From: Parvibaculum sp039680535 | Lineage (GTDB): Bacteria > Pseudomonadota > Alphaproteobacteria > Parvibaculales > Parvibaculaceae | Direction of reading: 5' to 3' | Assembly (NCBI RefSeq): GCF_039680535.1 | Contig: NZ_JBDKSS010000013.1 | Coordinates: forward strand, 372,001 to 436,000 | DNA length: 64,000 bases | In this document: positions 44,026 to 52,002 of the stretch, piece by piece | How the letters are laid out: every line of letters begins with the position of its first letter | Position numbering within the stretch: the stretch's first letter is position 1 | Notes under the pieces: model-generated | What the model saw: only the letters and a program-made list of their open reading frames with translations | Told to the model about the DNA's origin: nothing | The model's database searches: none | Made by a program: the position numbers and the translations under genes

Positions 44026-44439
44026 ATGACGAATCCGAACTCTGCACCAAGCTACGACGAGATGATCGCGCAGGCGGAAGCCGCGATCGCGAGCTTGCGC
44101 GGCGCATATCGCGAGCAGCTGACCGAAGATGTAGCGGCTCTTGCCGACATCTGGTCGCGGCTCGATCCGAACGCTCCCGATGCAACCCTCGACGAGGTTC
44201 ACGCCCTTGCTCACAATATCAAGGGGCAGGGCGGTTCATTCGGCTATGATCTCGTCACCTCGATTGGCGCGTCTCTCTGCGATTACCTGCGCAGCGGGCA
44301 TCGCGTATCGGCGAAAGAGCGCGATATCGTCCATGCGCATCTCAGGCTTCTGAAGCTCGTCAGCGACAATGATATTGCGGGGACGGGCGGTGAGATGGGG
44401 CAGCGCGTTGTCGAGAAACTGCGCACGCTGACGAGCTGA
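44026..44439 (+). CDS. Free-standing Hpt phosphotransfer protein
   Basis: A 137-residue all-helical protein with a histidine phosphotransfer signature, HNIKGQGGSFGYDLV, where His63 is the expected phosphorylated residue in the HxxKG motif. It has no other domain. It is convergent with a large receptor that ends in a receiver domain, only 21 bases apart, so the two may form part of one phosphorelay. Hpt proteins shuttle phosphate between receiver domains and lack activity of their own. Confidence 0.88.
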   Translation: MTNPNSAPSYDEMIAQAEAAIASLRGAYREQLTEDVAALADIWSRLDPNAPDATLDEVHALAHNIKGQGGSFGYDLVTSIGASLCDYLRSGHRVSAKERDIVHAHLRLLKLVSDNDIAGTGGEMGQRVVEKLRTLTS

Positions 44440-44460
44440 CCGATATCTGGGGCTGCGGAT

Positions 44461-46302
44461 CTAGTCGATGAGATCGGCGAGATCGTCCAGAACATTTTCA
44501 AGCAGCGCCGCGTGGCTCGGCTCGTTCTCCCCGCGATCCGTCGCTTCCGTTCCGGATTCCGCCGTCGCCGTCTTCGTGGTCAGGACGCGGGCCATCTCTC
44601 CGACGAGAATGTCGATCTTGAAGGGCTTGGCAACGAACCCGTCCATGCCCGCGGCAAGATAGCTCTGTCGATGCCGCTCGGTCGAGTGGGCGGTCAGGGC
44701 GATGATCGGGATCGTCCGCCATGGTTCGTCTACGGAACGGATGATCTTGGTCGCAAGAATGCCATCGACTTCGGGCATCTGAATGTCCATCAGCACGAGA
44801 TCGAAGCGGCCGGCATGCAGCGCGCGGACCGCTTCCGCACCGTTATTGGCGATGGTCAGGCGGTGACCGAGCCGTTCTATGACGGCGCCCACCAGCTTCT
44901 GATTGACGGCCTGATCCTCAGCGAGAAGCACGTTGAGGCCCGTCTCGCCGCGTTGACCTTCCGCCTGCTCGGCTTTGGCCGTTGTGTCGTGAACAGATGA
45001 AATCCCTGCGGGAGGGCGGCGTTCCGTGTCCCGTCTGGCCTGCGCGAGCGCCGCTGCCGTCTGCGCGAGCTTCGCGCGTTCGCGCTCGAGTTCGAGCTGG
45101 GTCTCCTGCAATTCCGTTACCCGCGCGGCGAGTTCTATCTCACTCCTGCGCAGCGCGTATTTCGTATCCTTCACATGCGTGATGTCGGTTTCGACCACAA
45201 TGAAGTGTTCGATCTCTCGATCATCGCCCCAGATCGGGCGTGCCTCGATGGAGGCCCAATAGGCGTGTCCCGCCTTGGTCTGGTTGTGCATCTCGATGTT
45301 GAACGGTTCGGCACGGCGCCAGCTTTCGCAGAGCGCTTTTACGGCGCCGATCGGTCGCGCATAGCTGGCAAGGATTTCCTCGGCCGTATGGCCTTCGATT
45401 TCCGACCGCTCGAAGCCCGTCAGCGCGACGAAGCCCGCATTGCTCCACACGATCCGGCCGGTGGCATCCGCGATCAACACGCCGGCCTGTGTTCCGTTCG
45501 CGACGAGCGCAAGCATCCTGTTCGCGCGCAGGCTGTCGGTGAATCTCGACCATGTGTCGCTGAAAATGTCGGCGAGTGCGCCGATCTCGTTTGGAGGCAT
45601 GTCCGAAGGCGGTTCGAAATGCCCCTCCGAGTTGCTTCGCCGGATTGCATCGGCAAGCCTGGTTATGGGCCGCACGACGCCGCCACGAACGAGCGCGTAG
45701 ATTGTGCCGAGCAGCACAATGAGAGCTGCGAAGCGGCGCAGGCCGGACATGATGAGCGTATGGCTCATTTCCCTGCGCACGGAATCGAGGTCGATCACGG
45801 CGACCATGACGCTGCCGAGACGTGTCAGCGGCGCGATGCGAATCCACCTTTGCTTCCGGTCGAGGCCGACGTCGAAGCCGTGCACAGACTGGTCGTCGAA
45901 ACTGAGGGAGAGGGCTGCGCGGATGCGCGGCTCGTTCAGAAGCGCGCCGTCATCGGGGCTGCGTTCCGTGCCCGCAAGCCTGCGGCCTTGAGGATCGACG
46001 ATGTAGAGGCCGAGAAGGTCGGGGAATGTATGCGCGTTGCGGTCCATCCATTGCTCGGCCTGGCGAAGCGAGAAGGACGGGTTGGCCTCGGCGATCAGGC
46101 TGAAGCCGTCGGTCACCGCGCCCGCGCGCAGAGACACCTGGTCGCGCAGGCGGTCGGCTGCGTCGCGGTAGTCGAGCGCGATCTGCACGCTCGTCAAAAG
46201 GAAGCTGACAAGCAGGAACCCGGCTGCGAATTCGCGCGACAGCCGTCGTCTTCGGCCAATGGCGACGCTCATGCCACGCCGCCGGGAAACAGGACGGGGC
46301 AT
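44461..46302 (-). CDS. Membrane receptor with HAMP, PAS and receiver domains but no kinase core
   Basis: A 613-residue inner-membrane sensor. Order: TM1 (about 26-44), periplasmic sensor (about 45-185, Cache-like), TM2 (about 188-208), HAMP (about 208-260, ending IGALADIFSDTWSRF), PAS (about 268-380, ATGRIVWSNAGFVALTGFER), coiled coil (about 380-430), disordered linker, receiver (about 455-575, NVLLAEDQAVNQKL and VLMDIQMPEVDG). Where a HisKA and HATPase pair would sit there is only a short disordered linker: no H-box, N-box or G-box. The receiver has its Asp and the Lys in FVAKPFK. ATG 46272 is an alternative start. Convergent with an Hpt gene. Confidence 0.87.
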   Translation of the reverse strand: MPRPVSRRRGMSVAIGRRRRLSREFAAGFLLVSFLLTSVQIALDYRDAADRLRDQVSLRAGAVTDGFSLIAEANPSFSLRQAEQWMDRNAHTFPDLLGLYIVDPQGRRLAGTERSPDDGALLNEPRIRAALSLSFDDQSVHGFDVGLDRKQRWIRIAPLTRLGSVMVAVIDLDSVRREMSHTLIMSGLRRFAALIVLLGTIYALVRGGVVRPITRLADAIRRSNSEGHFEPPSDMPPNEIGALADIFSDTWSRFTDSLRANRMLALVANGTQAGVLIADATGRIVWSNAGFVALTGFERSEIEGHTAEEILASYARPIGAVKALCESWRRAEPFNIEMHNQTKAGHAYWASIEARPIWGDDREIEHFIVVETDITHVKDTKYALRRSEIELAARVTELQETQLELERERAKLAQTAAALAQARRDTERRPPAGISSVHDTTAKAEQAEGQRGETGLNVLLAEDQAVNQKLVGAVIERLGHRLTIANNGAEAVRALHAGRFDLVLMDIQMPEVDGILATKIIRSVDEPWRTIPIIALTAHSTERHRQSYLAAGMDGFVAKPFKIDILVGEMARVLTTKTATAESGTEATDRGENEPSHAALLENVLDDLADLID

Positions 46303-46588
46303 GGCAATGGCTCCGGCCGGGGACCGGGACGAATGCTCCCCCTGTCTAAGCGCAAATCGAGCGGCATGCCCCTCTGCTCCTGTGATCAGATATCCTTCTA
46401 AACTCGCCGGGTTAAGGCCTTGCTAAAATGACCATTTCAGACTTAACGAAACCTTACGAAGCTCTTCCTGCTGCGCCGCGGCAAAAGGTGGCGCATGCCT
46501 CCTGTCGTTCCTTCATAGTGTTGGAACAATATGTACGAGGCGATAATCCGCCGGTCCTTCGCGCCCTTACGACAAAGGCCTCTCCCGC

Positions 46589-49291
46589 ATGACAATCCGT
46601 AATCTCGACAAGATGTTTGCCCCTCGCTCGGTCGCGCTGATCGGCGCAAGCGCCAGGGAGAAGAGCATCGGACAGGTGGTGCTCAAGAATCTGACCGGTG
46701 CGGGCTTTGCGGGCCGCATCATGGCCGTCAATCCCAAGGCGGGGGCGATGAACGGACGCCTCGGCGGCGTGGAGGTGGTGCCCGATGTGGCGAGCCTGCC
46801 CGAGGTGCCCGATCTCGCCGTCATTGCGACGCCGGCCCAGACCGTTCCCGGCGTGGTCGCGGAACTGGGCGCGAAGGGTACGCGCGCCGCCGTTGTCATC
46901 ACGGCGGGTTTTGCTGAACTGGGGGAAGAGGGCAAGGCGCTCCAGATGAAGATTCTGGAAGCCGCGAAGCCCACCCTCATGCGCATCGTCGGTCCGAACT
47001 GCCTGGGCATCATGGTGCCGGGCATGGGGCTCAACGCATCCTTCGCGCATTTGACGCCGCTCAAGGGCGACATCGCCTTCGTCTCGCAATCGGGCGCGAT
47101 CGTGACCGCTGTCCTCGACTGGGCGACGACGCGCGGCATCGGCTTTTCGCACGTCGTATCCTTCGGCGGCATGTCCGATGTCGATTTCGGCGACATGCTC
47201 GACTTCCTTGCGCAGGATCCAAAGACGCGCAGCATTCTTCTCTATGTCGAATCCGTGCGCGAGGCGCGGAAGTTCATGTCGGCGGGCAGGCAGGCTGCGC
47301 GCCTGAAGCCCGTCATCGTGGTCAAGTCGGGAAAGCATGCCGCAGCTGCCAAGGCTGCCGCATCGCATACCGGCGCGCTGGCCGGATCGGATGCGGTTTA
47401 CGAAGCCGCCTTCCAGCGCGCGGGCATGCTGCGCGTCGACGGCCTCGATGATCTTTTCGAGGCGATTGAAACGCTGTCGACGCGGCCGGAACGTAAGCCG
47501 CTCGCCGGCACGAAGCTCAGCATTCTGACGAATGGCGGAGGCGTCGGCGTCCTTGCCACCGACTTCCTGCTCGATCTTGGTGGACGGCTTGCCGAGATCA
47601 CGCCTGAAACGGTGGCCGCGCTCGACGCCGTTCTGCCCCGCACATGGAGCCGTGGCAACCCGGTCGACATTATCGGCGATGCGCCCGCCGAGCGTTATAC
47701 GGCGGCTATCGATCTGCTGCTCAAGGACAAGAACACGGATGCATTGCTGGTGATGAACTGCCCGACGGCGGTGGTCGACAACGTGGCTGCGGCGCATGTC
47801 GTGGCGGATGCGGCGCTCAAGAGCGGAAAGCCCGTATTCACGAGCTGGCTTGGCGATGCAGGGGCGAAGGCGGGGCGCGAAGTCTTCCTCGACCGCAAGG
47901 TGCCGACTTTCGATACGCCAAGTCAGGCGATCACTGCCTTCATGCATCAGGTGCGCTATCAGCGGAACCAGCGGCTTCTGATGGAAATTCCGCCTGCCGG
48001 CCCCGCCTGGCCCGACCGCGATCTCACGACCGCACGACGCATCGTCGATACCGTTCTCGCGGAGAAGCGCGAATGGCTGAACGAAATGGAATCGAAGGCG
48101 CTGCTCGCGGCTTACCGCATCCCCGTGGTCGATACCCGGATCGTGCGCGATGCCGAGGAGGCGGCGCGCGTCGCCAAGGAGATCGGCTTTCCCGCGGCGA
48201 TCAAGATTCTCTCGCCGCAGATCACCCACAAGACCGACGTCGGCGGTGTGGCCCTCGGCCTCGAAAATGCCGATGCGGTGCGCGCCGCAGCCACGAGGAT
48301 GCTCGCCGATGTCGCGAAGGCCGCGCCCCATGCGAAGATCGAGGGCTTCACGGTGGAAGCCATGGTGAGCCGCCCCAGCGCGTTTGAACTCATTCTTGGC
48401 ATTGTGGACGACGCGACCTTCGGCCCGGTCATCCTGTTCGGTCAAGGCGGTACGGCGGTTGAGGTCATTCGCGACAAGGCGATGGCGCTGCCGCCGCTCA
48501 ATCGGGCGCTGGCCGAGGACCTCATTCGCCGCACCAGGATTTCGCGCCTGCTCGAAGGCTATCGCGACAGGCCGGGCGCCGACTTCGATGCGATCTCCGG
48601 CACGTTGATGGCACTGGGCGATCTCGTCGCCGATCTGCCGGAGGTCTATGAACTCGACATCAACCCGCTCTGGGCGGACCATCGGGGTGTCATTGCGGTC
48701 GACGCCCGGGTGCGCGTGCGCCCGCCACTTCTTGCGGGCACACGCCGTCTTGCCGTGCGGCCCTACCCCTCAAATCTCGAAGGCGAGCTTCACGATCGCA
48801 AGGGCCATGTCTTCCCGCTGCGCCCGGTCAGGCCCGAGGACACGGCACTCATCGACGTTCTTCTGGATCATACCGATCCGGAGGATCTTCGCATGCGCTT
48901 CCTCTCGCCGCTTCGCCGCCTGCCGCGCCAGCTTGCCGCGCGTCTGACGCAGATTGACTATGACCGCGAGATGGCTTTCGTCGTCTTCACCGACGAGAGC
49001 CGACAGGAACTCGCCGCCGTTGGCCGTCTCTCGGAAGACCCTGATCGCGAGCGTGCCGAATATGCAATTCTGGTGCGAACCGACAAGCAGGGCATCGGCC
49101 TTGGTCATTCGCTGATGAAGCACCTGATTGCCTATGCGGAATATCGCGGCGTCGGCGAGATATTCGGCCATGTGCTGCGCGAGAATGGCCACATGCTCGA
49201 TCTCTGCGAGGCGCTGGGCTTTGTGCGCGAACGTCTCGAAGGCGAGCCGGGCGTGGTCGAGATGCGGCTTGCGCTTCCCAAGGCGAAATAG
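46589..49291 (+). CDS. Pat-type protein: NDP-forming acyl-CoA synthetase fused to GNAT acetyltransferase
   Basis: A 900-residue fusion. Order: CoA-binding Rossmann domain (about 1-130, SVALIGASAREKSIGQVVLK), succinyl-CoA-ligase-like domain (about 150-460), ATP-grasp domain (about 480-700, FPAAIKILSPQITHKTDVGG), GNAT domain (about 725-895, RTDKQGIGLGHSLMKHLI). In the E. coli PatZ and Salmonella Pat relatives it acetylates lysines of acyl-CoA synthetases and other enzymes. Here SHTGALAGSD keeps a His at the place matching the phospho-His of succinyl-CoA synthetases, so ligase activity may survive. Confidence 0.9.
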   Translation: MTIRNLDKMFAPRSVALIGASAREKSIGQVVLKNLTGAGFAGRIMAVNPKAGAMNGRLGGVEVVPDVASLPEVPDLAVIATPAQTVPGVVAELGAKGTRAAVVITAGFAELGEEGKALQMKILEAAKPTLMRIVGPNCLGIMVPGMGLNASFAHLTPLKGDIAFVSQSGAIVTAVLDWATTRGIGFSHVVSFGGMSDVDFGDMLDFLAQDPKTRSILLYVESVREARKFMSAGRQAARLKPVIVVKSGKHAAAAKAAASHTGALAGSDAVYEAAFQRAGMLRVDGLDDLFEAIETLSTRPERKPLAGTKLSILTNGGGVGVLATDFLLDLGGRLAEITPETVAALDAVLPRTWSRGNPVDIIGDAPAERYTAAIDLLLKDKNTDALLVMNCPTAVVDNVAAAHVVADAALKSGKPVFTSWLGDAGAKAGREVFLDRKVPTFDTPSQAITAFMHQVRYQRNQRLLMEIPPAGPAWPDRDLTTARRIVDTVLAEKREWLNEMESKALLAAYRIPVVDTRIVRDAEEAARVAKEIGFPAAIKILSPQITHKTDVGGVALGLENADAVRAAATRMLADVAKAAPHAKIEGFTVEAMVSRPSAFELILGIVDDATFGPVILFGQGGTAVEVIRDKAMALPPLNRALAEDLIRRTRISRLLEGYRDRPGADFDAISGTLMALGDLVADLPEVYELDINPLWADHRGVIAVDARVRVRPPLLAGTRRLAVRPYPSNLEGELHDRKGHVFPLRPVRPEDTALIDVLLDHTDPEDLRMRFLSPLRRLPRQLAARLTQIDYDREMAFVVFTDESRQELAAVGRLSEDPDRERAEYAILVRTDKQGIGLGHSLMKHLIAYAEYRGVGEIFGHVLRENGHMLDLCEALGFVRERLEGEPGVVEMRLALPKAK

Positions 49292-49301
49292 GCACAAAAA
49301 A

Positions 49302-49326
49302 GGGAGCGCCCCTTGTGGGCGCTCCC
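49302..49326 (-). terminator. Intrinsic terminator of the Hsp20 gene
   Basis: A 9-bp stem (49302-49310 with 49318-49326) followed on the minus strand by TTTTTT. It lies between the convergent Pat-type and Hsp20 genes and would end the Hsp20 transcript. On the plus strand there is no T-run. Confidence 0.85.
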
Positions 49327-49351
49327 GGTATCCGTCGGTCGATGTCGTCGC

Positions 49352-49816
49352 TTATTCGGCAGCGGCGAGATTGCCTTCAATGGTCTTGCGCGCCGGCGCG
49401 GCGGTCGAAATTGCGATCTGGCGCGGCTTCATCTGTTCCGGAATCTGGCGGACCAGATCGACATGCAGCAAGCCGTTCTCGAGATGCGCGCCCTTTACCT
49501 CTACGTGGTCGGCGAGCTGGAAGCGGCGCTCGAAGCTGCGCCCGGCAATGCCCTGATAGAGGTAGTTCGCGGCTTCAGGTTCGGTGCGCTTGCCGGAAAT
49601 GGTGAGCACGTTCTGCTTCACCTCGATGGAGAGATCTTTTTCGGCAAAGCCTGCAACCGCCATGGTGATGCGGTAGTCGCTCTCGCCGAGGCGTTCGATG
49701 TTGTAGGGCGGGTAGGTGGGCTGGCTCGCGTCGCGCGTCACCGAGTCGAGCAGCGACTGGAGCTGGTCAAAACCGACGGTGGAACGGTAGAGCGGGGAAA
49801 AATCGAAGGCTCGCAT
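49352..49816 (-). CDS. Small heat-shock protein, Hsp20/IbpA-type
   Basis: A 154-residue alpha-crystallin-domain chaperone that holds unfolding proteins in the cytoplasm. The N-terminus MRAFDFSPLYRSTVGFDQL is typical of class A rhizobial/IbpA-like sHsps; the crystallin domain (about 38-130) includes YRITMAVAGFAEKDLSIEVK and FERRFQLADHVEVKGAHLEN; a C-terminal I-x-I-type segment (RQIAIST) is present. ATG 49816 has AGAGGA nine bases upstream, sequestered in a ROSE-like hairpin. An RpoH-type promoter lies about 120-145 bases upstream. Confidence 0.94.
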   Translation of the reverse strand: MRAFDFSPLYRSTVGFDQLQSLLDSVTRDASQPTYPPYNIERLGESDYRITMAVAGFAEKDLSIEVKQNVLTISGKRTEPEAANYLYQGIAGRSFERRFQLADHVEVKGAHLENGLLHVDLVRQIPEQMKPRQIAISTAAPARKTIEGNLAAAE

Positions 49817-49927
49817 GGTGTGACATCCTCTTGAAGCGATGGCGATTCCACGGGCGCAAGGCTCCCTCGCCGCCATTTGGCCGGCTCGCCTTCCGCCCCC
49901 CGGACCCGCCCAGGCGGCGTCCGGTGC
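49817..49927 (-). promoter_or_regulatory. ROSE-like RNA thermometer in the Hsp20 leader
   Basis: The predicted 111-base 5' leader folds as a chain of hairpins. First, a strong one at 49900-49924. Second, AAGGC/GCCTT (49858-49862 with 49888-49892). Last, at 49824-49841, CAUC and CU pair with AG and GAUG around a UCAAG loop, leaving one bulged G. In this last hairpin UCGCU faces the Shine-Dalgarno AGGA, which is the UYGCU-AGGA pairing with bulged G that defines ROSE elements in rhizobial sHsp genes. Confidence 0.72.
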
Positions 49928-49933
49928 ATTTGA

Positions 49934-49961
49934 ATTAGGTAGGCCGCAGGCCGGATTCAAG
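49934..49961 (-). promoter_or_regulatory. RpoH (sigma-32)-type promoter of the Hsp20 gene
   Basis: On the minus strand, CTTGAA (49961-49956) and CCTAAT (49939-49934) with a 16-base spacer, matching the alphaproteobacterial RpoH pattern CTTGAA...CCTAT/CCTAAT. Transcription would start near 49927, exactly at the edge of the structured leader. Confidence 0.7.
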
Positions 49962-50106
49962 ACGGCGGCGAGCGGCTTTGCGCCGCCCCGAATCACGACT
50001 TTTCGTGAATGCAGCCTGAATGGCCGGCCCAGCCTTCGTTCAGGCCCATGGGCGCATTCTTCGCCTCAAGGATCGATATTCGGTCCACATGCCAAGGAGG
50101 CAGACC

Positions 50107-50556
50107 ATGAAAAAGCTTCTCGCCCTTGCCGGTCTCGCGACGGCTCTTTTCGCGGCGGTTCCCATGGCGGCGCAGGCCGACAGCTACCGCCATGTTGAGC
50201 GTGACGGCCCGCGCGGCGGCCACTACGAGCGCGATGTCTATCGCGACAATGATCGCCTCGGGGATCGCCACGGGGATCGCCACGGAGACCGCGATTGGGG
50301 ACGCCGTGGTCCGGATCGCCACGGGGATCGCGACTGGGGACGCCACGGTCCGGATCGCCGCGACTACCACCGCATGGAGCGCCGCGACTTCGGCTATTGG
50401 CGTCCGCATCTGGAACGCGCCCGCTACCACCATTTCGGCCGTCCGGCTTTCTATGACGACTATTACCGCGTTCCCTGCCGCGACGAGCGGGGCCGCATGG
50501 TGATGCTGACGCTGAGCGCCTATACGGGAGCGATCCTCTCCGTCAGCTTCCGCTAG
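50107..50556 (+). CDS. Secreted His/Arg/Asp-rich repeat protein
   Basis: A 149-residue exported protein of unknown function. ATG 50107 follows AAGGAGG and gives a signal peptide ending AAQA. The mature N-terminal half is a hydrophilic repeat region: short GDRH units and then two copies of a 13-residue unit, HGDRDWGRRGPDR and HGDRDWGRHGPDR. The C-terminal half (about 95-149) is a conserved-looking beta segment, YYRVPCRDERGRMVMLTLS then TGAILSVSFR. The His/Asp richness hints at metal or polyanion binding, but this is speculative. Confidence 0.82.
   Translation: MKKLLALAGLATALFAAVPMAAQADSYRHVERDGPRGGHYERDVYRDNDRLGDRHGDRHGDRDWGRRGPDRHGDRDWGRHGPDRRDYHRMERRDFGYWRPHLERARYHHFGRPAFYDDYYRVPCRDERGRMVMLTLSAYTGAILSVSFR
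50281..50358 (+). repeat. 39-bp tandem repeat, two copies, inside the secreted protein gene
   Basis: Copies at 50281-50319 and 50320-50358 differ at five positions and are directly preceded by two shorter GGGGATCGCCAC units (about 50260-50283). The unit keeps the reading frame (13 codons), so copy number can vary without a frameshift. Confidence 0.85.
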
Positions 50557-50590
50557 GCGCTCGACTCCGCCAGGTGCTCGGCGGAAGGAA

Positions 50591-50614
50591 GGCCCCGCTT
50601 CGGCGGGGCCTTTT
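50591..50614 (+). terminator. Intrinsic terminator with TTCG tetraloop
   Basis: An 8-bp perfect stem GGCCCCGC/GCGGGGCC (50591-50598 with 50603-50610) around a stable TTCG loop, followed by TTTTGTTT. It ends the secreted repeat-protein transcript. Confidence 0.9.
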
Positions 50615-50686
50615 GTTTGCGGCCTTGCCGCGAGGGCGCCCAAGGTGCTGATATGGTGACAATCAGAAACGGCAGGCGCACCCCGC

Positions 50687-51031
50687 ATGAAAGCCAAGTC
50701 CATCCCCGTCGATGCCCAAGCGGCCGTTGCCGAAATCACGGCGCTTTTGCGCCATGTGCTTGAAGGCGAGAATCTGGGCGCCAAGCTCAAATTCGATTAC
50801 GGCGCGGCAGGATGCGTGGTGGTGGATGGGCGCAAGGTGCCCAACGACGTTCACAACCGCAATGAGGAAGCCGACTGCACGGTGCAGATCGATCCGCTTC
50901 TTCATCTGCGCATTCTGCATTCCGAAGTCGATCTGACGACCGCTTTCCGGCAGGGCAAGATGCGCGTCATGGGCGACGTGGGTGTCGCCGTGGGACTCAC
51001 GCCTATCGTCGCCAGAAAAAATCAGGCCTGA
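50687..51031 (+). CDS. SCP2 sterol-binding-domain protein
   Basis: A 114-residue protein made of one SCP2-type lipid-carrier domain. Visible family features are KLKFDYGAAGCVVVDGRKVP, DCTVQIDPLLHLRILHSEVD and the C-terminal FRQGKMRVMGDVGVAVGLTP. The fold has a hydrophobic tunnel that binds fatty acyl-CoA or sterol-like lipids. Its stop overlaps the start of the next gene (TGATG), an alpha/beta hydrolase, so a joint role in lipid handling is likely. Confidence 0.88.
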   Translation: MKAKSIPVDAQAAVAEITALLRHVLEGENLGAKLKFDYGAAGCVVVDGRKVPNDVHNRNEEADCTVQIDPLLHLRILHSEVDLTTAFRQGKMRVMGDVGVAVGLTPIVARKNQA

Positions 51032-52002
51032 TGCCGGCTGTGCTCTCTCCCGCTCCCATCGTCGAAATTGCCGACAATCCGGCGCCGCGAGGCGCCGCCG
51101 CCTTCTGGATCGAGGCGCGAGATGGCACACGCCTGCGTGCGCTCACCTGGACGCCCGAGGCGGCCGGCATCGCGCAACCGCGCGGCTCGGTCTTCGTCTT
51201 CAGCGGACGCACGGAATTTAGCGAGAAATATTTCGAGGTGATCGGCGAGCTGATCGCGCGCGGCTTCGCGGTTGCGACGCTCGACTGGCGTGGGCAGGGC
51301 CTCTCCGATCGCGCGTTGCCCGATCCGCGCAAGGGTCATGTCGGCGATTTTACCGAATTCGACGACGATCTCGCGAGCTTCATGGGCACGGTCGCTCCGG
51401 ATTTCCCAAAGCCATGGATCGCGCTCGCGCATTCCATGGGGGGCAATATTCTGACGCGCGGCGCGCACGACCATCCGGAATGGTTTTCCGCGCTTGTGCT
51501 TTCAGCGCCCATGCTGGGGCTGCGCCTCGGCAAGACGATCAGACTGATCCGCATGCTCGCTATCGCCGCGACGCGCTTCGGCCTTGGCGACCGATATGTG
51601 CCGGGCGGCAACGCGAAGGCCGCGCATGAACTTCCGTTCGAGGAAACGGTGCTCACGCATGACGCGCGGTGCTATGCGATCTATCAGGCGCTGACGCGGA
51701 AGGAGCCGAAGCTCGGCCTCGGTTCGGCAACCTTCGGCTGGCTTGCTGCGGCTTTCCGATCCATAGAGCAGGTCATGACGCCTGCATGGCTCGGTGCGAT
51801 CAAGGTGCCGGTTCTGATTTCAGTTGCGGGGCACGATCAACTGATCGAGCGCTCGTCGCTGGAAGCGGCGGCAAAGATGCTGCCCGACGCTCAACTCATT
51901 GCGGTGGAAGGCTCCGATCACGAAGTGCTGATCGAGACCGACGATCTGAGGGCGCAATTCTGGCGCGCCTTCGACGCCTTTATCGGCCGTTGCTCAGGCT
52001 GA
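51031..52002 (+). CDS. Alpha/beta hydrolase, monoacylglycerol-lipase-like
   Basis: A 323-residue serine hydrolase of the Hydrolase_4 (lysophospholipase/monoacylglycerol lipase) branch. GSVFVFSGRTEFSEKYFEVI is the oxyanion-side motif, ALAHSMGGNILTRGA holds the nucleophile Ser, VAGHDQLIERSS the Asp and VEGSDHEVLIE the His. No signal peptide. It is translationally coupled to the SCP2 gene, which suggests acylglycerol or lysophospholipid substrates. Its 3' end overlaps convergent hisN by nine bases. Confidence 0.9.
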   Translation: MPAVLSPAPIVEIADNPAPRGAAAFWIEARDGTRLRALTWTPEAAGIAQPRGSVFVFSGRTEFSEKYFEVIGELIARGFAVATLDWRGQGLSDRALPDPRKGHVGDFTEFDDDLASFMGTVAPDFPKPWIALAHSMGGNILTRGAHDHPEWFSALVLSAPMLGLRLGKTIRLIRMLAIAATRFGLGDRYVPGGNAKAAHELPFEETVLTHDARCYAIYQALTRKEPKLGLGSATFGWLAAAFRSIEQVMTPAWLGAIKVPVLISVAGHDQLIERSSLEAAAKMLPDAQLIAVEGSDHEVLIETDDLRAQFWRAFDAFIGRCSG

